Both the position numbers and the translations under genes were made by a program. Of a stretch of DNA of 64,000 nucleotides, positions 1 to 7,986 are shown piece after piece (the first letter of the stretch is position 1; each line of letters opens with the position of its first letter). Source of the stretch: Hymenobacter sedentarius. GTDB taxonomy: Bacteria > Bacteroidota > Bacteroidia > Cytophagales > Hymenobacteraceae. A model generated the notes under the pieces. The model was not told where the DNA came from. It saw only the letters and a program-made list of their open reading frames with translations, and searched no databases. Location: NCBI RefSeq assembly GCF_001507645.1, contig NZ_CP013909.1:2790001-2854000 (forward strand), in the 5' to 3' direction.

Positions 1-1830
1 GCTGCACAAAGTGTAAAGGGAGCTAAGTCGGGTGGTCTTGATGTATTGGTCGATAATACTTTTAGCATGCAGCTACAGAGTGCTTCTCATGGCTCTTTAT
101 TCCAGGAAGCAGTTGCTCAAGCTAGGCATCTGGCGGATTTAGAGCCTGCGAGTGGTCGACTCAAATTAATGAATGGCGGTTATGGACAGGTTACTAAAAC
201 TGTTTATCTCAATAAACTAGATGGATTAAAACTAACCAGCCATAATCCCTATTATAAAATTGGTGAGGGAGATGATGCCCAAACTGAATCCAAAAATTCA
301 TTATTTATATTATCCGATTTTCAAAAGGCTTCATTTAATCCTAAACTATTAACTAATATAAATCCAGCCCAAAATGTGGTTTTGGTGCCGCTTGTAGGTA
401 AGAAGGTCGGCAATTTGTATGTTGATAGCGTGTGGCTCGACGATGCCTTTGTGCGCGTTCGTGCTAATATTGGGTTGCATGTGCGGGTTCACAATGGAGG
501 GGGAGCAATAGCAAACGGTAGCCCGGTTAAGGTCTATCTGGGTAATAGGCAGGTTGCCGCTTTTCGAGTGACTGTGGAGCCAGGCCAGACTGTGACTCCT
601 GTTGTTCATGTGCAGTTAAATGATAATGCACTCGCATTGGGGAGAGTAGTTAATGAAGACACTCCTGTGACTTTTGATAATACTTTCTATTTTACGCTGC
701 AGCCTGCGGCCGCTATCCGTGTGTTAGAAATTGGGCCAGAGGAGGTGGCTCAACAGCTTTATGGCAATGAGCCCCTATTTACGTACACTTACTCTAAGCC
801 CCAAAGTGTGAATTATGCCGCCATGCGGCAAGCGAATTTGGTGATAGTGCGGGAAGTTGAGACGATTGATGCCGGGCTGCGTGAAGGATTGCGAGAAGTA
901 GCGAAGCGTGGTGGGAATGTTGTAGTAGTCCCGTCTGCTTCGCCAGCGGCTCATGATTCATATCAGCGGTTATTCAAGGATTTGGGGTTGGGTACTGCTC
1001 AATGGGAGGCTGCGACAGCGCCGCCAGAACTACGGGATGTGGCCATGCCCAGTGCTAGGGAACCGTTTTTTCGGGATGTATTTGGGGCACAACAGCGCGC
1101 CGTGACGATGCCCCGTGTGGCACCGGTGCTGCGGTGGACAAGGACGGGGACAGATATCCTGCGGCTTAGAGATGGGGAAAGTTACCTCGCTGATTTTCCG
1201 AGCGGAGCTGGCCGGGTCTATGTTTTTTCAGCTCCATTCTCGAAAGAGTACTCTGATTTTACTTCGCATGCGCTCTTCGTGCCGGTAATGTACCGCATGG
1301 CCATGCTGAGCTATCGGAATGAGCAACTTCCGGCTTACTCATTGACTCAACAAACGGTGACTTTACAATTGCCACCAGTGAGCAATGAGGCAGCAAGACC
1401 TAATGGAACTTCCGATGAAGCGGGCTTTAGGCTTGTAAAGGATAGTTTGACCTTCATTCCGGCCCAGCGTGTGTTGGGCCAAGAAGTGCGTTTGGAACTG
1501 CCGGTGGGAATGGATTCGCCGGGGTTCTACCAGGTGCAACGCCAAGGAAAGACGTTAACCACGTTGGCCTTTAATATGGATAAGCGCGAGTCAGAACTGG
1601 CTGCTTATTCGGCTGATGACTTGCGGAAAATGGTTGGGAACCGGCCAAATATTCGGGTGCTAGAGGCAGGAGAAAGCGGCGCGGATTTGGCAAAGTTTCA
1701 GGCTCAGCAAACGGGGCAGCCGTTGTGGCGGTACTTTTTGGCCTTTGCGCTTGTGTGTTTACTGGCCGAGGCGCTGCTAATTCGTTTTGGGACCCGGCGT
1801 GCGGTTGCCAGGGTTAAAGTAGCGGCATAG
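1..1830 (+). CDS. BatA/VWA-type membrane protein, 3' part (5' end outside window)
   Basis: The reading frame is open from base 1, so the gene begins upstream; the TTG at 46 is not a real start. Near the start the protein reads LDVLVDNTFSMQ, which resembles the metal-site strand of a VWA domain (D-x-S-x-S-like but degenerate). The middle has beta-rich CARDB-like and ThuA/glutamine-amidotransferase-like stretches (a buried strand VVVVPSASP near codon 305). The C-terminus has one membrane helix (about YFLAFALVCLLAEALLI) and a short basic tail. This is the layout of the large BatA-domain proteins of Bacteroidota, membrane proteins of unknown exact role linked to aerotolerance operons. The family call is from architecture only. 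Base composition is visibly more AT-rich than the rest of the window. Confidence 0.7.
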   Translation, partial: AAQSVKGAKSGGLDVLVDNTFSMQLQSASHGSLFQEAVAQARHLADLEPASGRLKLMNGGYGQVTKTVYLNKLDGLKLTSHNPYYKIGEGDDAQTESKNSLFILSDFQKASFNPKLLTNINPAQNVVLVPLVGKKVGNLYVDSVWLDDAFVRVRANIGLHVRVHNGGGAIANGSPVKVYLGNRQVAAFRVTVEPGQTVTPVVHVQLNDNALALGRVVNEDTPVTFDNTFYFTLQPAAAIRVLEIGPEEVAQQLYGNEPLFTYTYSKPQSVNYAAMRQANLVIVREVETIDAGLREGLREVAKRGGNVVVVPSASPAAHDSYQRLFKDLGLGTAQWEAATAPPELRDVAMPSAREPFFRDVFGAQQRAVTMPRVAPVLRWTRTGTDILRLRDGESYLADFPSGAGRVYVFSAPFSKEYSDFTSHALFVPVMYRMAMLSYRNEQLPAYSLTQQTVTLQLPPVSNEAARPNGTSDEAGFRLVKDSLTFIPAQRVLGQEVRLELPVGMDSPGFYQVQRQGKTLTTLAFNMDKRESELAAYSADDLRKMVGNRPNIRVLEAGESGADLAKFQAQQTGQPLWRYFLAFALVCLLAEALLIRFGTRRAVARVKVAA

Positions 1831-1906
1831 GATTGAGCTTTTGTGAGCAGTCTAACGGGTCTGGTGGCGCAGGGCTCGTAACTTGCCGCTTTAATAGGTG
1901 CATTTT

Positions 1907-2464
1907 ATGACTGTTTCTTCCTTTGAACCGAATACGCCCGCTGTGAAGTCTGATTCAGGCATCGTGACGCGGTTGGGGTTGCGTTTTGGAGTCGGGGTAG
2001 GAATGTTATGTGCCGCCTGGATGGTGGGATTGCAACTAACCGGCAATAATGGCTTTGGCCCCAAGCAAATAATGGCTCAGTTGCTGGTGCCGCTAGCAGC
2101 AGTGGCCAGCGAGTGGGTTTTGCGGCGAAAGTTACAACCCGATAAACCCGGATTGGGCCGCTCGCTGGGGGTTGGGGCCTTGACGGCGCTGCTCGCAGCG
2201 CTGGTATCGGCGGGTAGTGTAGTGGGGCTGGCGTATGCCGCCGGTGAGCCGGCATTGGCCAGGCAGCGGGCCGAAGTAATGGAAATTGTGCGGGCGCAAC
2301 AGCACGAAAACGCGAAGGTGGTGGTATCGGCGCAGCAACAGCGGGAGCAAATTCAGCGTGTGGAAAATATGACCGTGGGCGATATGGCCACAAGCAATTT
2401 TTTGCAAGTGCTGGTGCTGGGGTTGGTGTTGGCCGTGCCAGCGGGAATATTTCTGCGGGAATAA
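1907..2464 (+). CDS. DUF4199 family membrane protein (first copy)
   Basis: A 185-residue protein with about four membrane helices: near residues 22-42, 50-66, 75-100 and at the extreme C-terminus (LVLGLVLAVPAGIFL). A charged, Gln/Glu-rich soluble stretch (AQQHENAKVV, QQQREQIQRVE) lies between helices three and four, as in DUF4199 proteins of Bacteroidota. ATG at 1907 is preferred over the in-frame GTG at 1898. It is followed 48 bp downstream by a second, better conserved DUF4199 gene on the same strand, so the two are probably paralogues in one transcript. Function is unknown; the family name is inferred from size, topology and neighbour. Confidence 0.6.
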   Translation: MTVSSFEPNTPAVKSDSGIVTRLGLRFGVGVGMLCAAWMVGLQLTGNNGFGPKQIMAQLLVPLAAVASEWVLRRKLQPDKPGLGRSLGVGALTALLAALVSAGSVVGLAYAAGEPALARQRAEVMEIVRAQQHENAKVVVSAQQQREQIQRVENMTVGDMATSNFLQVLVLGLVLAVPAGIFLRE

Positions 2465-2512
2465 TTCGGATTATCTTTCGGCCTATTCACACCTTTCACA
2501 ACTTTAATTTAC

Positions 2513-3034
2513 ATGGAGACAAACGCTACTCCGGTTACGACTGCTTCGGTAGGAATGCGCTATGGCCTGCTCACGGGGCTGCTTAGCATTATTATATCGT
2601 TCGGCTTATTCGCTGCTCACATGGAGCAAAGCCCGCTGCGGTTTGTAAGCTTTTTGGTGCTGGTGGGCGGCATGGTAATGGCCATGCGGTACTACAAAGA
2701 GAACAACCACGGCTTCATGAATTTTGGGGAAGGCGTGGGCATCGGCACGATATTATCGGCGGTAGTTGGGGCCCTGAGTGCCATTTTCTCTTATGTGTAC
2801 ATGAACATCATCGACCCCGAGGTGGTGGGCCGCATGATGGAAAAGGCCCGCGCGGACATGGAGGCGAAAGGCTTGCCGGACGAACAAATTGACCAAGGCA
2901 TGGCCATGGCTGGTAAGTTCATGAATGGTCCGATTATGCTGGTGGGTGTGGTGCTGGGGACCGTTTTTTTTGGGGTGTTGCTGGCGTCGGTCGTTTCAGC
3001 ATTTATTAAGCATTCGAAGCCTGAGTTTGAATAA
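2513..3034 (+). CDS. DUF4199 domain-containing membrane protein (second copy)
   Basis: A 173-residue inner-membrane protein. It shows the typical DUF4199 order: a short polar N-terminus, helices near residues 16-35 and 40-58, the conserved Y(K)ENNHGFMNFGEG-like turn near residue 62-75, a third helix, a charged Met-rich loop (MMEKARADMEAKG) and a last helix ending near residue 165. The family is common in Cytophagales and often sits next to dihydroorotase or a GT2 glycosyltransferase, as here. Its stop codon overlaps the possible start region of the next gene, which suggests translational coupling. No biochemical role is known. Confidence 0.8.
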   Translation: METNATPVTTASVGMRYGLLTGLLSIIISFGLFAAHMEQSPLRFVSFLVLVGGMVMAMRYYKENNHGFMNFGEGVGIGTILSAVVGALSAIFSYVYMNIIDPEVVGRMMEKARADMEAKGLPDEQIDQGMAMAGKFMNGPIMLVGVVLGTVFFGVLLASVVSAFIKHSKPEFE

Positions 3035-4004
3035 ATCGTCCGCTGTGTTTCCGGTAGAATTATCTATCGTAATTCCGCTGCTCAACGAAGCAGAATCGTT
3101 GCCCGAACTAACCCAATGGATTGCGCGGGTGCTAGTTGCGCGTGGGCTGACCTATGAGGTGCTTTTGATTGATGACGGCTCAACGGATGATTCCTGGGGC
3201 GTTATTGAGGCATTGGCCACGGGGGATGCTACGTTGCGGGGCATTCGTTTCAACCGGAACTACGGCAAGTCGGCGGCGTTGAATGTGGGCTTTGAGGCGG
3301 CGCGTGGCCGGGTGGTATGCACGATGGATGCCGACTTGCAGGACTCGCCTGAGGAATTGCCGGAGTTGTATCGGATGATTACGGAGGACCGGTTTGACCT
3401 GGTGAGTGGCTGGAAACAGAAACGGTTTGATCCGCTGTCGAAAACCATTCCGACTAAGCTGTTTAACGGCGCTACGCGGTGGATTTCGGGCATTAAGCTG
3501 CACGATTTTAACTGCGGGTTGAAGGCTTACGACCAGCGCGTTGTGAAAAGCATTGAGGTGTACGGCGAGATGCACCGCTACATTCCCGTGATTGCGAAGT
3601 GGAACGGCTTTCGTCGCATTGGCGAGAAGGTGGTGCAGCACCAGGAGCGCAAGTATGGCGTAACTAAATTCGGGCTGGAGCGGTTCGTGTACGGGTTCCT
3701 AGATTTGGCCAGCATCACGTTTGTCAGCCGGTTTCGGCGCCGGCCCATGCATTTCTTTGGCACCCTGGGCACTTTGTCGTTCTTCTTTGGCATGCTGCTC
3801 ACGTTGTGGCTGACGGGTGAGAAAGTGTGGCTGGCCTACCACAACCTGCGGGCGCGCAACGTGACCGACCAGCCGTTGTTTTTTCTGGCTTTGGTGGCGG
3901 TAATTGTGGGTGTGCAGTTGTTTTTGGCCGGCTTTCTGGCGGAGATGGTGCAATTGAATGGCCCGCGGCGCAATGACTATCTGGTGCGGGAAACGCTGAA
4001 TTGA
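3027..4004 (+). CDS. GT2 glycosyltransferase, GtrB/ArnC-like with two C-terminal membrane helices
   Basis: It probably transfers a sugar from a nucleotide donor to a polyprenyl phosphate carrier on the inner face of the cytoplasmic membrane. The catalytic domain starts with LSIVIPLLNEAESLPEL, has the nucleotide-binding IDDGSTDDSW motif and the metal-binding DADLQDSPEELP motif. Near the C-terminus are two membrane helices (about FFGTLGTLSFFFGMLLTLWL and PLFFLALVAVIVGVQLFLAG), the layout of GtrB/DPM1-type enzymes. The frame stays open into the upstream gene. The likeliest starts are TTG 3027, which overlaps the end of the DUF4199 gene, or GTG 3045; the longer ATG at 2925 lies deep in that gene and is unlikely. 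Acceptor and sugar cannot be read from sequence. Confidence 0.85.
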   Translation: MNKSSAVFPVELSIVIPLLNEAESLPELTQWIARVLVARGLTYEVLLIDDGSTDDSWGVIEALATGDATLRGIRFNRNYGKSAALNVGFEAARGRVVCTMDADLQDSPEELPELYRMITEDRFDLVSGWKQKRFDPLSKTIPTKLFNGATRWISGIKLHDFNCGLKAYDQRVVKSIEVYGEMHRYIPVIAKWNGFRRIGEKVVQHQERKYGVTKFGLERFVYGFLDLASITFVSRFRRRPMHFFGTLGTLSFFFGMLLTLWLTGEKVWLAYHNLRARNVTDQPLFFLALVAVIVGVQLFLAGFLAEMVQLNGPRRNDYLVRETLN

Positions 4005-4136
4005 GCTGGCTCAACGATGGCATTCTAGGTCAGCTCAACTCCCGACGGATACTTTTAGCTCAAGCCACAAATCAACAGCCCTGAACCACCCGGAAAAGGG
4101 AAAGGCGGTACATTCGGACGAGTACGTAATTACTAA

Positions 4137-5300
4137 ATGCGGATTGTAATAATTGGGCCAGCGTACCCTTTGCGGGGTGGCTTGGCTACATATAATGAGC
4201 GTCTGGCGCGGGCTTTCAAGGAAGCGGGCGACGAGGTGCGCATTGTCACGTTTTCGCTGCAATACCCGGATTTTCTTTTTCCTGGCCAAACGCAGTTCAG
4301 CACCGAGGCGGGACCAGCGGATTTGGATATTGACGTGAGCTTGAACTCGGTGAACCCACTCTCGTGGTGGCGGGTGGGGCGTCGGTTGCGGGCCGAGCGG
4401 CCGGATATGGTTGTGTTCCGGTTCTGGCTGCCGTTTATGGGCCCGGCATTGGGCACGGTAGCGCGGCTGGTGCGCGGCAACGGCCATACCCGCGTGGTGG
4501 CGATTACCGATAATGTAATTCCGCACGAGAAACGACCGGGCGATGGGCCCCTCACGCGCTATTTCCTCAGTGCGTGCGATGGATTCGTGACCATGAGCCG
4601 CAGCGTATTGAGCGACTTGCAGCGACTTGGGTTTGGCAGGAAACCGGCCCTGTACCGGCCGCATCCGCTTTATGATAATTTCGGGCCGATAAAGTCTAAA
4701 CAGGAAGCATTATCGGCTCTTAAGCTGCCAGCTACTACCCGTTATTTGTTGTTTTTCGGTTTCATCCGGGCTTATAAGGGGCTGGATATCATGCTTGAGG
4801 CTTTTGCCGATGAGCGTATTGTGGCCCTGCCAGTAAAGCTGATTATTGCCGGTGAATTCTACGAAGATGCCGCGCCGTATGAGGTCTTGATTAAGCGGTA
4901 TAATTTAGAAACACGGATAGTCCGAGCTACCGATTTTATTCCCAATGAGAAGGTGGTGGACTATTTCTGTGCGTCGGACTTAATCGTGCAGCCGTACAAA
5001 AACGCTACCCAAAGCGGGGTATCGCAAATAGCCTATCACTTTGAACGGCCCATGCTGGTGACGGACGTGGGCGGGCTCGCTGAGCTGATTCCTAACGGCG
5101 TAGTGGGCTATGTGGTGCCGCCCACCGCAAAGGCCATTGCCGATGCGGTAGTGGATTTTTATGCTCAGCAGCGAGAGTCAGCGTTTACAGCCGGCGTGCG
5201 CGAGCAGAAAAAGCAGTTCTCGTGGCCCATTATGGTGGCCGCTTTAAAGCAAGTGGCTGGTGCTGCTATCGAGCAACCGAAGCCAGTTGAGCTGAAGTAG
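4137..5300 (+). CDS. GT4 family (GT-B fold) glycosyltransferase
   Basis: A 387-residue cytoplasmic GT-B glycosyltransferase. The N-terminal half opens with MRIVIIGPAYPLRGGLATYN, the glycine-rich acceptor-side loop of GT4 enzymes. The C-terminal half has the donor-binding Rossmann domain, with LLFFGFIRAYKGLDIMLEA and the ADFIP..EVxxYFCASDLIVQPY region. The usual E-x7-E element is present in modified form around QSGVSQIAYHFERPMLVTDVGGLAELI. The start ATG at 4137 lies 132 bp after the GT2 gene. Both are on the + strand and may act in the same glycan or glycolipid pathway, which is inference. Its last codons take part in a 15 bp inverted repeat with sequence before the convergent GT9 gene. Confidence 0.88.
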   Translation: MRIVIIGPAYPLRGGLATYNERLARAFKEAGDEVRIVTFSLQYPDFLFPGQTQFSTEAGPADLDIDVSLNSVNPLSWWRVGRRLRAERPDMVVFRFWLPFMGPALGTVARLVRGNGHTRVVAITDNVIPHEKRPGDGPLTRYFLSACDGFVTMSRSVLSDLQRLGFGRKPALYRPHPLYDNFGPIKSKQEALSALKLPATTRYLLFFGFIRAYKGLDIMLEAFADERIVALPVKLIIAGEFYEDAAPYEVLIKRYNLETRIVRATDFIPNEKVVDYFCASDLIVQPYKNATQSGVSQIAYHFERPMLVTDVGGLAELIPNGVVGYVVPPTAKAIADAVVDFYAQQRESAFTAGVREQKKQFSWPIMVAALKQVAGAAIEQPKPVELK

Positions 5301-5346
5301 TTACTGCTCGATTGTAAATAAACCGGCAAAGACTTCAGCTCAACTG
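5284..5346. terminator. 15 bp inverted repeat between convergent genes
   Basis: CAGTTGAGCTGAAGT at 5284-5298 is repeated in exact inverted form at 5332-5346, with a 33 bp spacer. The left arm runs over the stop-codon region of the GT4 gene and the right arm abuts the stop codon of the convergent GT9 gene. The position suggests a shared bidirectional transcript end. There is no long T-run, so intrinsic termination is uncertain. Confidence 0.4.
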
Positions 5347-6441
5347 CTAGCGAACAGCTGCCGGGATGGGCAACGTGGCTTGCACGGCGGCAAATACCTT
5401 TTCGGCGGGCAGGTCCTCCATGCAACTGGTGCCCAGCTTGCAGGTGCCCCGGTAAAAGCACACGCACTCGCGGTTGGGCTGCACGATTTGGCCGCGCCCG
5501 TAGAGGTCGAATTCGTAGGGATTGAAAATGTTATTCATCAGGATGGTGGGCTTGCGCAGGGCAATGCTGATGTGCATGGCCATGGTCACCTGCGTGACGA
5601 CGGCATCCATCTGATGCATCAGGTTGATGAACTGGGGGAGAGGGAAGGTGCCCAGGTACGTGGCCCCGGTGGCGGCCCGCAGTTGCTGGTTGCGGGGCGC
5701 TTCGGCCTCGCCGCCGAGCAGCACGGGACTGTATCCTGCTTGCTGCAGCTGGGTAATGAGGCTAATCCACTTTTCGTCGCTCCACAGGCGGGTGGTCCAG
5801 CGGTCGCCGCAGCCGGTGTTGAGGCCGATGCGCAGGCCGACGGCCGGCAGCTGGCTCCAGTCATAGCCTTTGTCTTCGTGGGTATCGAAGACGTATTCTT
5901 CGCTGCGGAAATCGAAGCCGCAGAGCTCGAAGATTTCCTGCACGTAGGGCTTGGTGTTGGCCTGGCTGACCTGGTCGAAGAGGCCGGTCAGGAATTTGTG
6001 CTCCGCCAGCTCGTTCTGGGGCCAGGCCACGCCGTCGTAGGAGCGGAGGGCGTAGCCGAATTTCTCCTTGGCCGGAATGGTGTTCAGCAGCGCACAGGCT
6101 TCCTTTTCCTTGTCGAGGTTAATAACCACTTCGAACTCCCGGGCCTGGAGCTGCAGGGCGCTGGCAAAATCAAATTTCAGAATTTCGTCGACCTCGTGCT
6201 GCGGCAGGATGGCGGGCGTGTGCGTGAGCCAGGTAATGTAGCAGTTGGGCCGTTCCTGGCGTAGCCGCCGCAGCAGCGGCGTGGTCCGAATGACGTCGCC
6301 GATGGCCCCAAGCTTGATGATGAGCACGCGGCTGCTGACGGGCGCGTAGGCCGGGCAGCCTTCGCACACGTAGCCGTGGGTTTTGTTGGGGCGGCAGGGC
6401 AAGTCGCCGCGAAAGTGGCGGCAATCGGGGTGGAGCGTCAA
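5347..6441 (-). CDS. GT9 (heptosyltransferase-like) glycosyltransferase with cysteine-rich N-terminus
   Basis: A 364-residue GT-B glycosyltransferase of family 9, which includes ADP-heptose transferases of lipopolysaccharide. The GT9 opening RVLIIKLGAIGDVIRTTPLL lies near residue 38. A C-terminal donor site follows (LNTGCGDRWTTRLWSDEKW, LLGGEAEAPRN, DAVVTQVTMAMHISIALRKP). Ahead of it is a cysteine/histidine cluster, DCRHFRGDLPCRPNK then CEGCPAY, that could hold a metal. More cysteines lie near the C-terminus (ECVCFYRGTCKLGTSC). The start chosen is TTG 6441; the longer frame would start inside the TAACTTTG promoter-like box at 6466-6473. The gene has its own promoter just beyond the purB stop codon. 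Confidence 0.85.
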   Translation of the reverse strand: MTLHPDCRHFRGDLPCRPNKTHGYVCEGCPAYAPVSSRVLIIKLGAIGDVIRTTPLLRRLRQERPNCYITWLTHTPAILPQHEVDEILKFDFASALQLQAREFEVVINLDKEKEACALLNTIPAKEKFGYALRSYDGVAWPQNELAEHKFLTGLFDQVSQANTKPYVQEIFELCGFDFRSEEYVFDTHEDKGYDWSQLPAVGLRIGLNTGCGDRWTTRLWSDEKWISLITQLQQAGYSPVLLGGEAEAPRNQQLRAATGATYLGTFPLPQFINLMHQMDAVVTQVTMAMHISIALRKPTILMNNIFNPYEFDLYGRGQIVQPNRECVCFYRGTCKLGTSCMEDLPAEKVFAAVQATLPIPAAVR

Positions 6442-6465
6442 GTGGGCTGAAAGAAGGTGCGGGGC

Positions 6466-6473
6466 CAAAGTTA
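6466..6473 (-). promoter_or_regulatory. TAnnTTTG box upstream of the GT9 gene
   Basis: Read on the - strand this is TAACTTTG, the Bacteroidota -7 consensus. It lies between the purB stop codon and the GT9 start and argues that the GT9 gene is transcribed separately from purB and begins downstream of this box. Confidence 0.5.
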
Positions 6474-6481
6474 GGAGGACT

Positions 6482-7822
6482 TTAGGCGCCTACATAATTG
6501 GAAGGGGTGATGTGGAGCAGCTCGGCTCGCACGGCGTCGCTCACGTCGAGGGACTCGATAAACGCCCGGATGCTGGCCGCCGAAATGGCCTCGCCTGTGC
6601 GGGTCAGGGCTTTGAGGGCGTTGTAGGGGTCGGGGTAGGCTTCGCGGCGCAGGATGGTCTGGATGCCTTCGGCCACCACGGCCCAGTTGGCTTCCAGGTC
6701 GCGTTGCAGGGCGGTTTCGTCCAGGGCCAGCTTGCCCAGGCCGCGCTGCAGCGCCCCCAGGGCGATGAGGATGTGGCCAAGCGGCACACCCAGGTTGCGC
6801 AGTACCGTGGAGTCGGTGAGGTCGCGCTGGAGGCGGGAGATGGGGAGCTTGGCGGCAAAGTGTTCGAGCAGGGCATTGGCCACGCCCAGGTTGCCCTCGG
6901 CGTTCTCAAAATCGATGGGGTTGACTTTGTGGGGCATGGCCGAGGAGCCTACTTCGCCGGCCTTAATGGTCTGCTTGAAATAGCCCAGGGAAATGTACTG
7001 CCACACGTCACGGGCCAGGTCGAGCAAGATGGTGTTGAGCCGCTTGAGCGCGTCGGAGTGGGCCGCCAGGTGGTCGTAGTGCTCAATCTGAGTGGTTGGG
7101 AAGGACCGATGCAAGCCGAGGCGCGCATTAACGAAGGTGGTGGCGAAGCCGTGCCAGTCTACCTGCGGGTAAGCCACGTGGTGGGCATTGAAGTTGCCGG
7201 TGGCGCCCCCAAACTTGGCCCCAAACGGTACCTGGGCCAGCAGCGCCACTTGGGCGTCGAGGCGGGCCACAAACACGTCAATTTCTTTGCCTAGCCGGGT
7301 GGGCGAGGCCGGCTGGCCGTGGGTGCGGGCCAGCATGGGCACGGCCGCCCACTCCTGGGCGCGGTCGGCCAGGGCATTGCGCACCCTGGCGTAGGCCGGC
7401 AGCAGCTCGCCCATCAGCGCATCGCGGAAACTCATTGGGATGGCCGTGTTGTTGATGTCCTGCGAAGTGAGGCCGAAGTGAATAAACTCGACGTAAGCGC
7501 CAAGGCCAAGGGCCGTGAACTGGTCCCGCAGGAAGTATTCCACGGCTTTCACGTCGTGGTTGGTGATGGCTTCGTGGGCCTTGATGGCCTCGGCGTCGGC
7601 TTCGCTGAAGGCCTCGTAGAGGCGGCGCAGGGCCGGGAATATTTCGGCCGAAACGCCGTGCAACTGCGGCAAGGGCAACTCAACCAGCGAAATAAAATAT
7701 TCGACTTCGACCAGTACGCGGTAGCGAATCAGGGCCATTTCGGAAAAGCGCTGGGCCAGCGGGGCGGTGGCACGAGCATAGCGCCCGTCGAGGGGCGAGA
7801 GGGCGGTAAGGGGACTGGGCAT
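6482..7822 (-). CDS. purB: adenylosuccinate lyase
   Basis: This enzyme makes fumarate twice in purine synthesis: from SAICAR and from adenylosuccinate. The 446-residue protein begins with SPLTALSPLDGRYA, as in bacterial PurB. It has the fumarase/aspartase superfamily signature GSSAMPHKVNPIDFENAEGN near residue 290, whose flexible loop carries the catalytic serine. TSQDINNTA and ARTHGQPASPT supply the other active-site segments. Length matches the E. coli-type PurB branch (about 456). ATG 7822 is about 6 bases from a TACTTTTG box on the - strand (7828-7835), so the messenger leader is very short. It ends 8 bp before the GT9 promoter region. Confidence 0.97.
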   Translation of the reverse strand: MPSPLTALSPLDGRYARATAPLAQRFSEMALIRYRVLVEVEYFISLVELPLPQLHGVSAEIFPALRRLYEAFSEADAEAIKAHEAITNHDVKAVEYFLRDQFTALGLGAYVEFIHFGLTSQDINNTAIPMSFRDALMGELLPAYARVRNALADRAQEWAAVPMLARTHGQPASPTRLGKEIDVFVARLDAQVALLAQVPFGAKFGGATGNFNAHHVAYPQVDWHGFATTFVNARLGLHRSFPTTQIEHYDHLAAHSDALKRLNTILLDLARDVWQYISLGYFKQTIKAGEVGSSAMPHKVNPIDFENAEGNLGVANALLEHFAAKLPISRLQRDLTDSTVLRNLGVPLGHILIALGALQRGLGKLALDETALQRDLEANWAVVAEGIQTILRREAYPDPYNALKALTRTGEAISAASIRAFIESLDVSDAVRAELLHITPSNYVGA

Positions 7823-7827
7823 AAAGG

Positions 7828-7835
7828 CAAAAGTA
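7828..7835 (-). promoter_or_regulatory. TAnnTTTG box of purB
   Basis: TACTTTTG on the - strand, ending 5 bases before the purB ATG at 7822. It matches the Bacteroidota -7 consensus; no clear upstream TTG element is seen. Confidence 0.5.
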
Positions 7836-7945
7836 CTCGCTGAAATGAGCGCGCCGGCCCGGCCTGCTCCCCCGTACCCGACACATTACCCGTATAGTAC
7901 CTCCAACTCGGCAGTGAAATTTCCACTTGCCGCTCCCGTTTTTCT

Positions 7946-7953
7946 TACCTTTG
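7946..7953 (+). promoter_or_regulatory. TAnnTTTG box of the transglycosylase gene
   Basis: TACCTTTG, with a TTG 16 bases upstream at 7927-7929, fits the Bacteroidota promoter pattern (TTG, about 17-20 bases, TAnnTTTG). It lies 33 bases before GTG 7987 and makes the more upstream TTG start at 7927 improbable. Confidence 0.55.
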
Positions 7954-7986
7954 GCGCTGGCTATCCAGCCCAACTTATTGAGTTCC

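Noticed and set aside
46..48. TTG as the start of the first gene
   Set aside because: The frame is open to base 1 and the protein enters in the middle of a domain, so the start lies outside the window.
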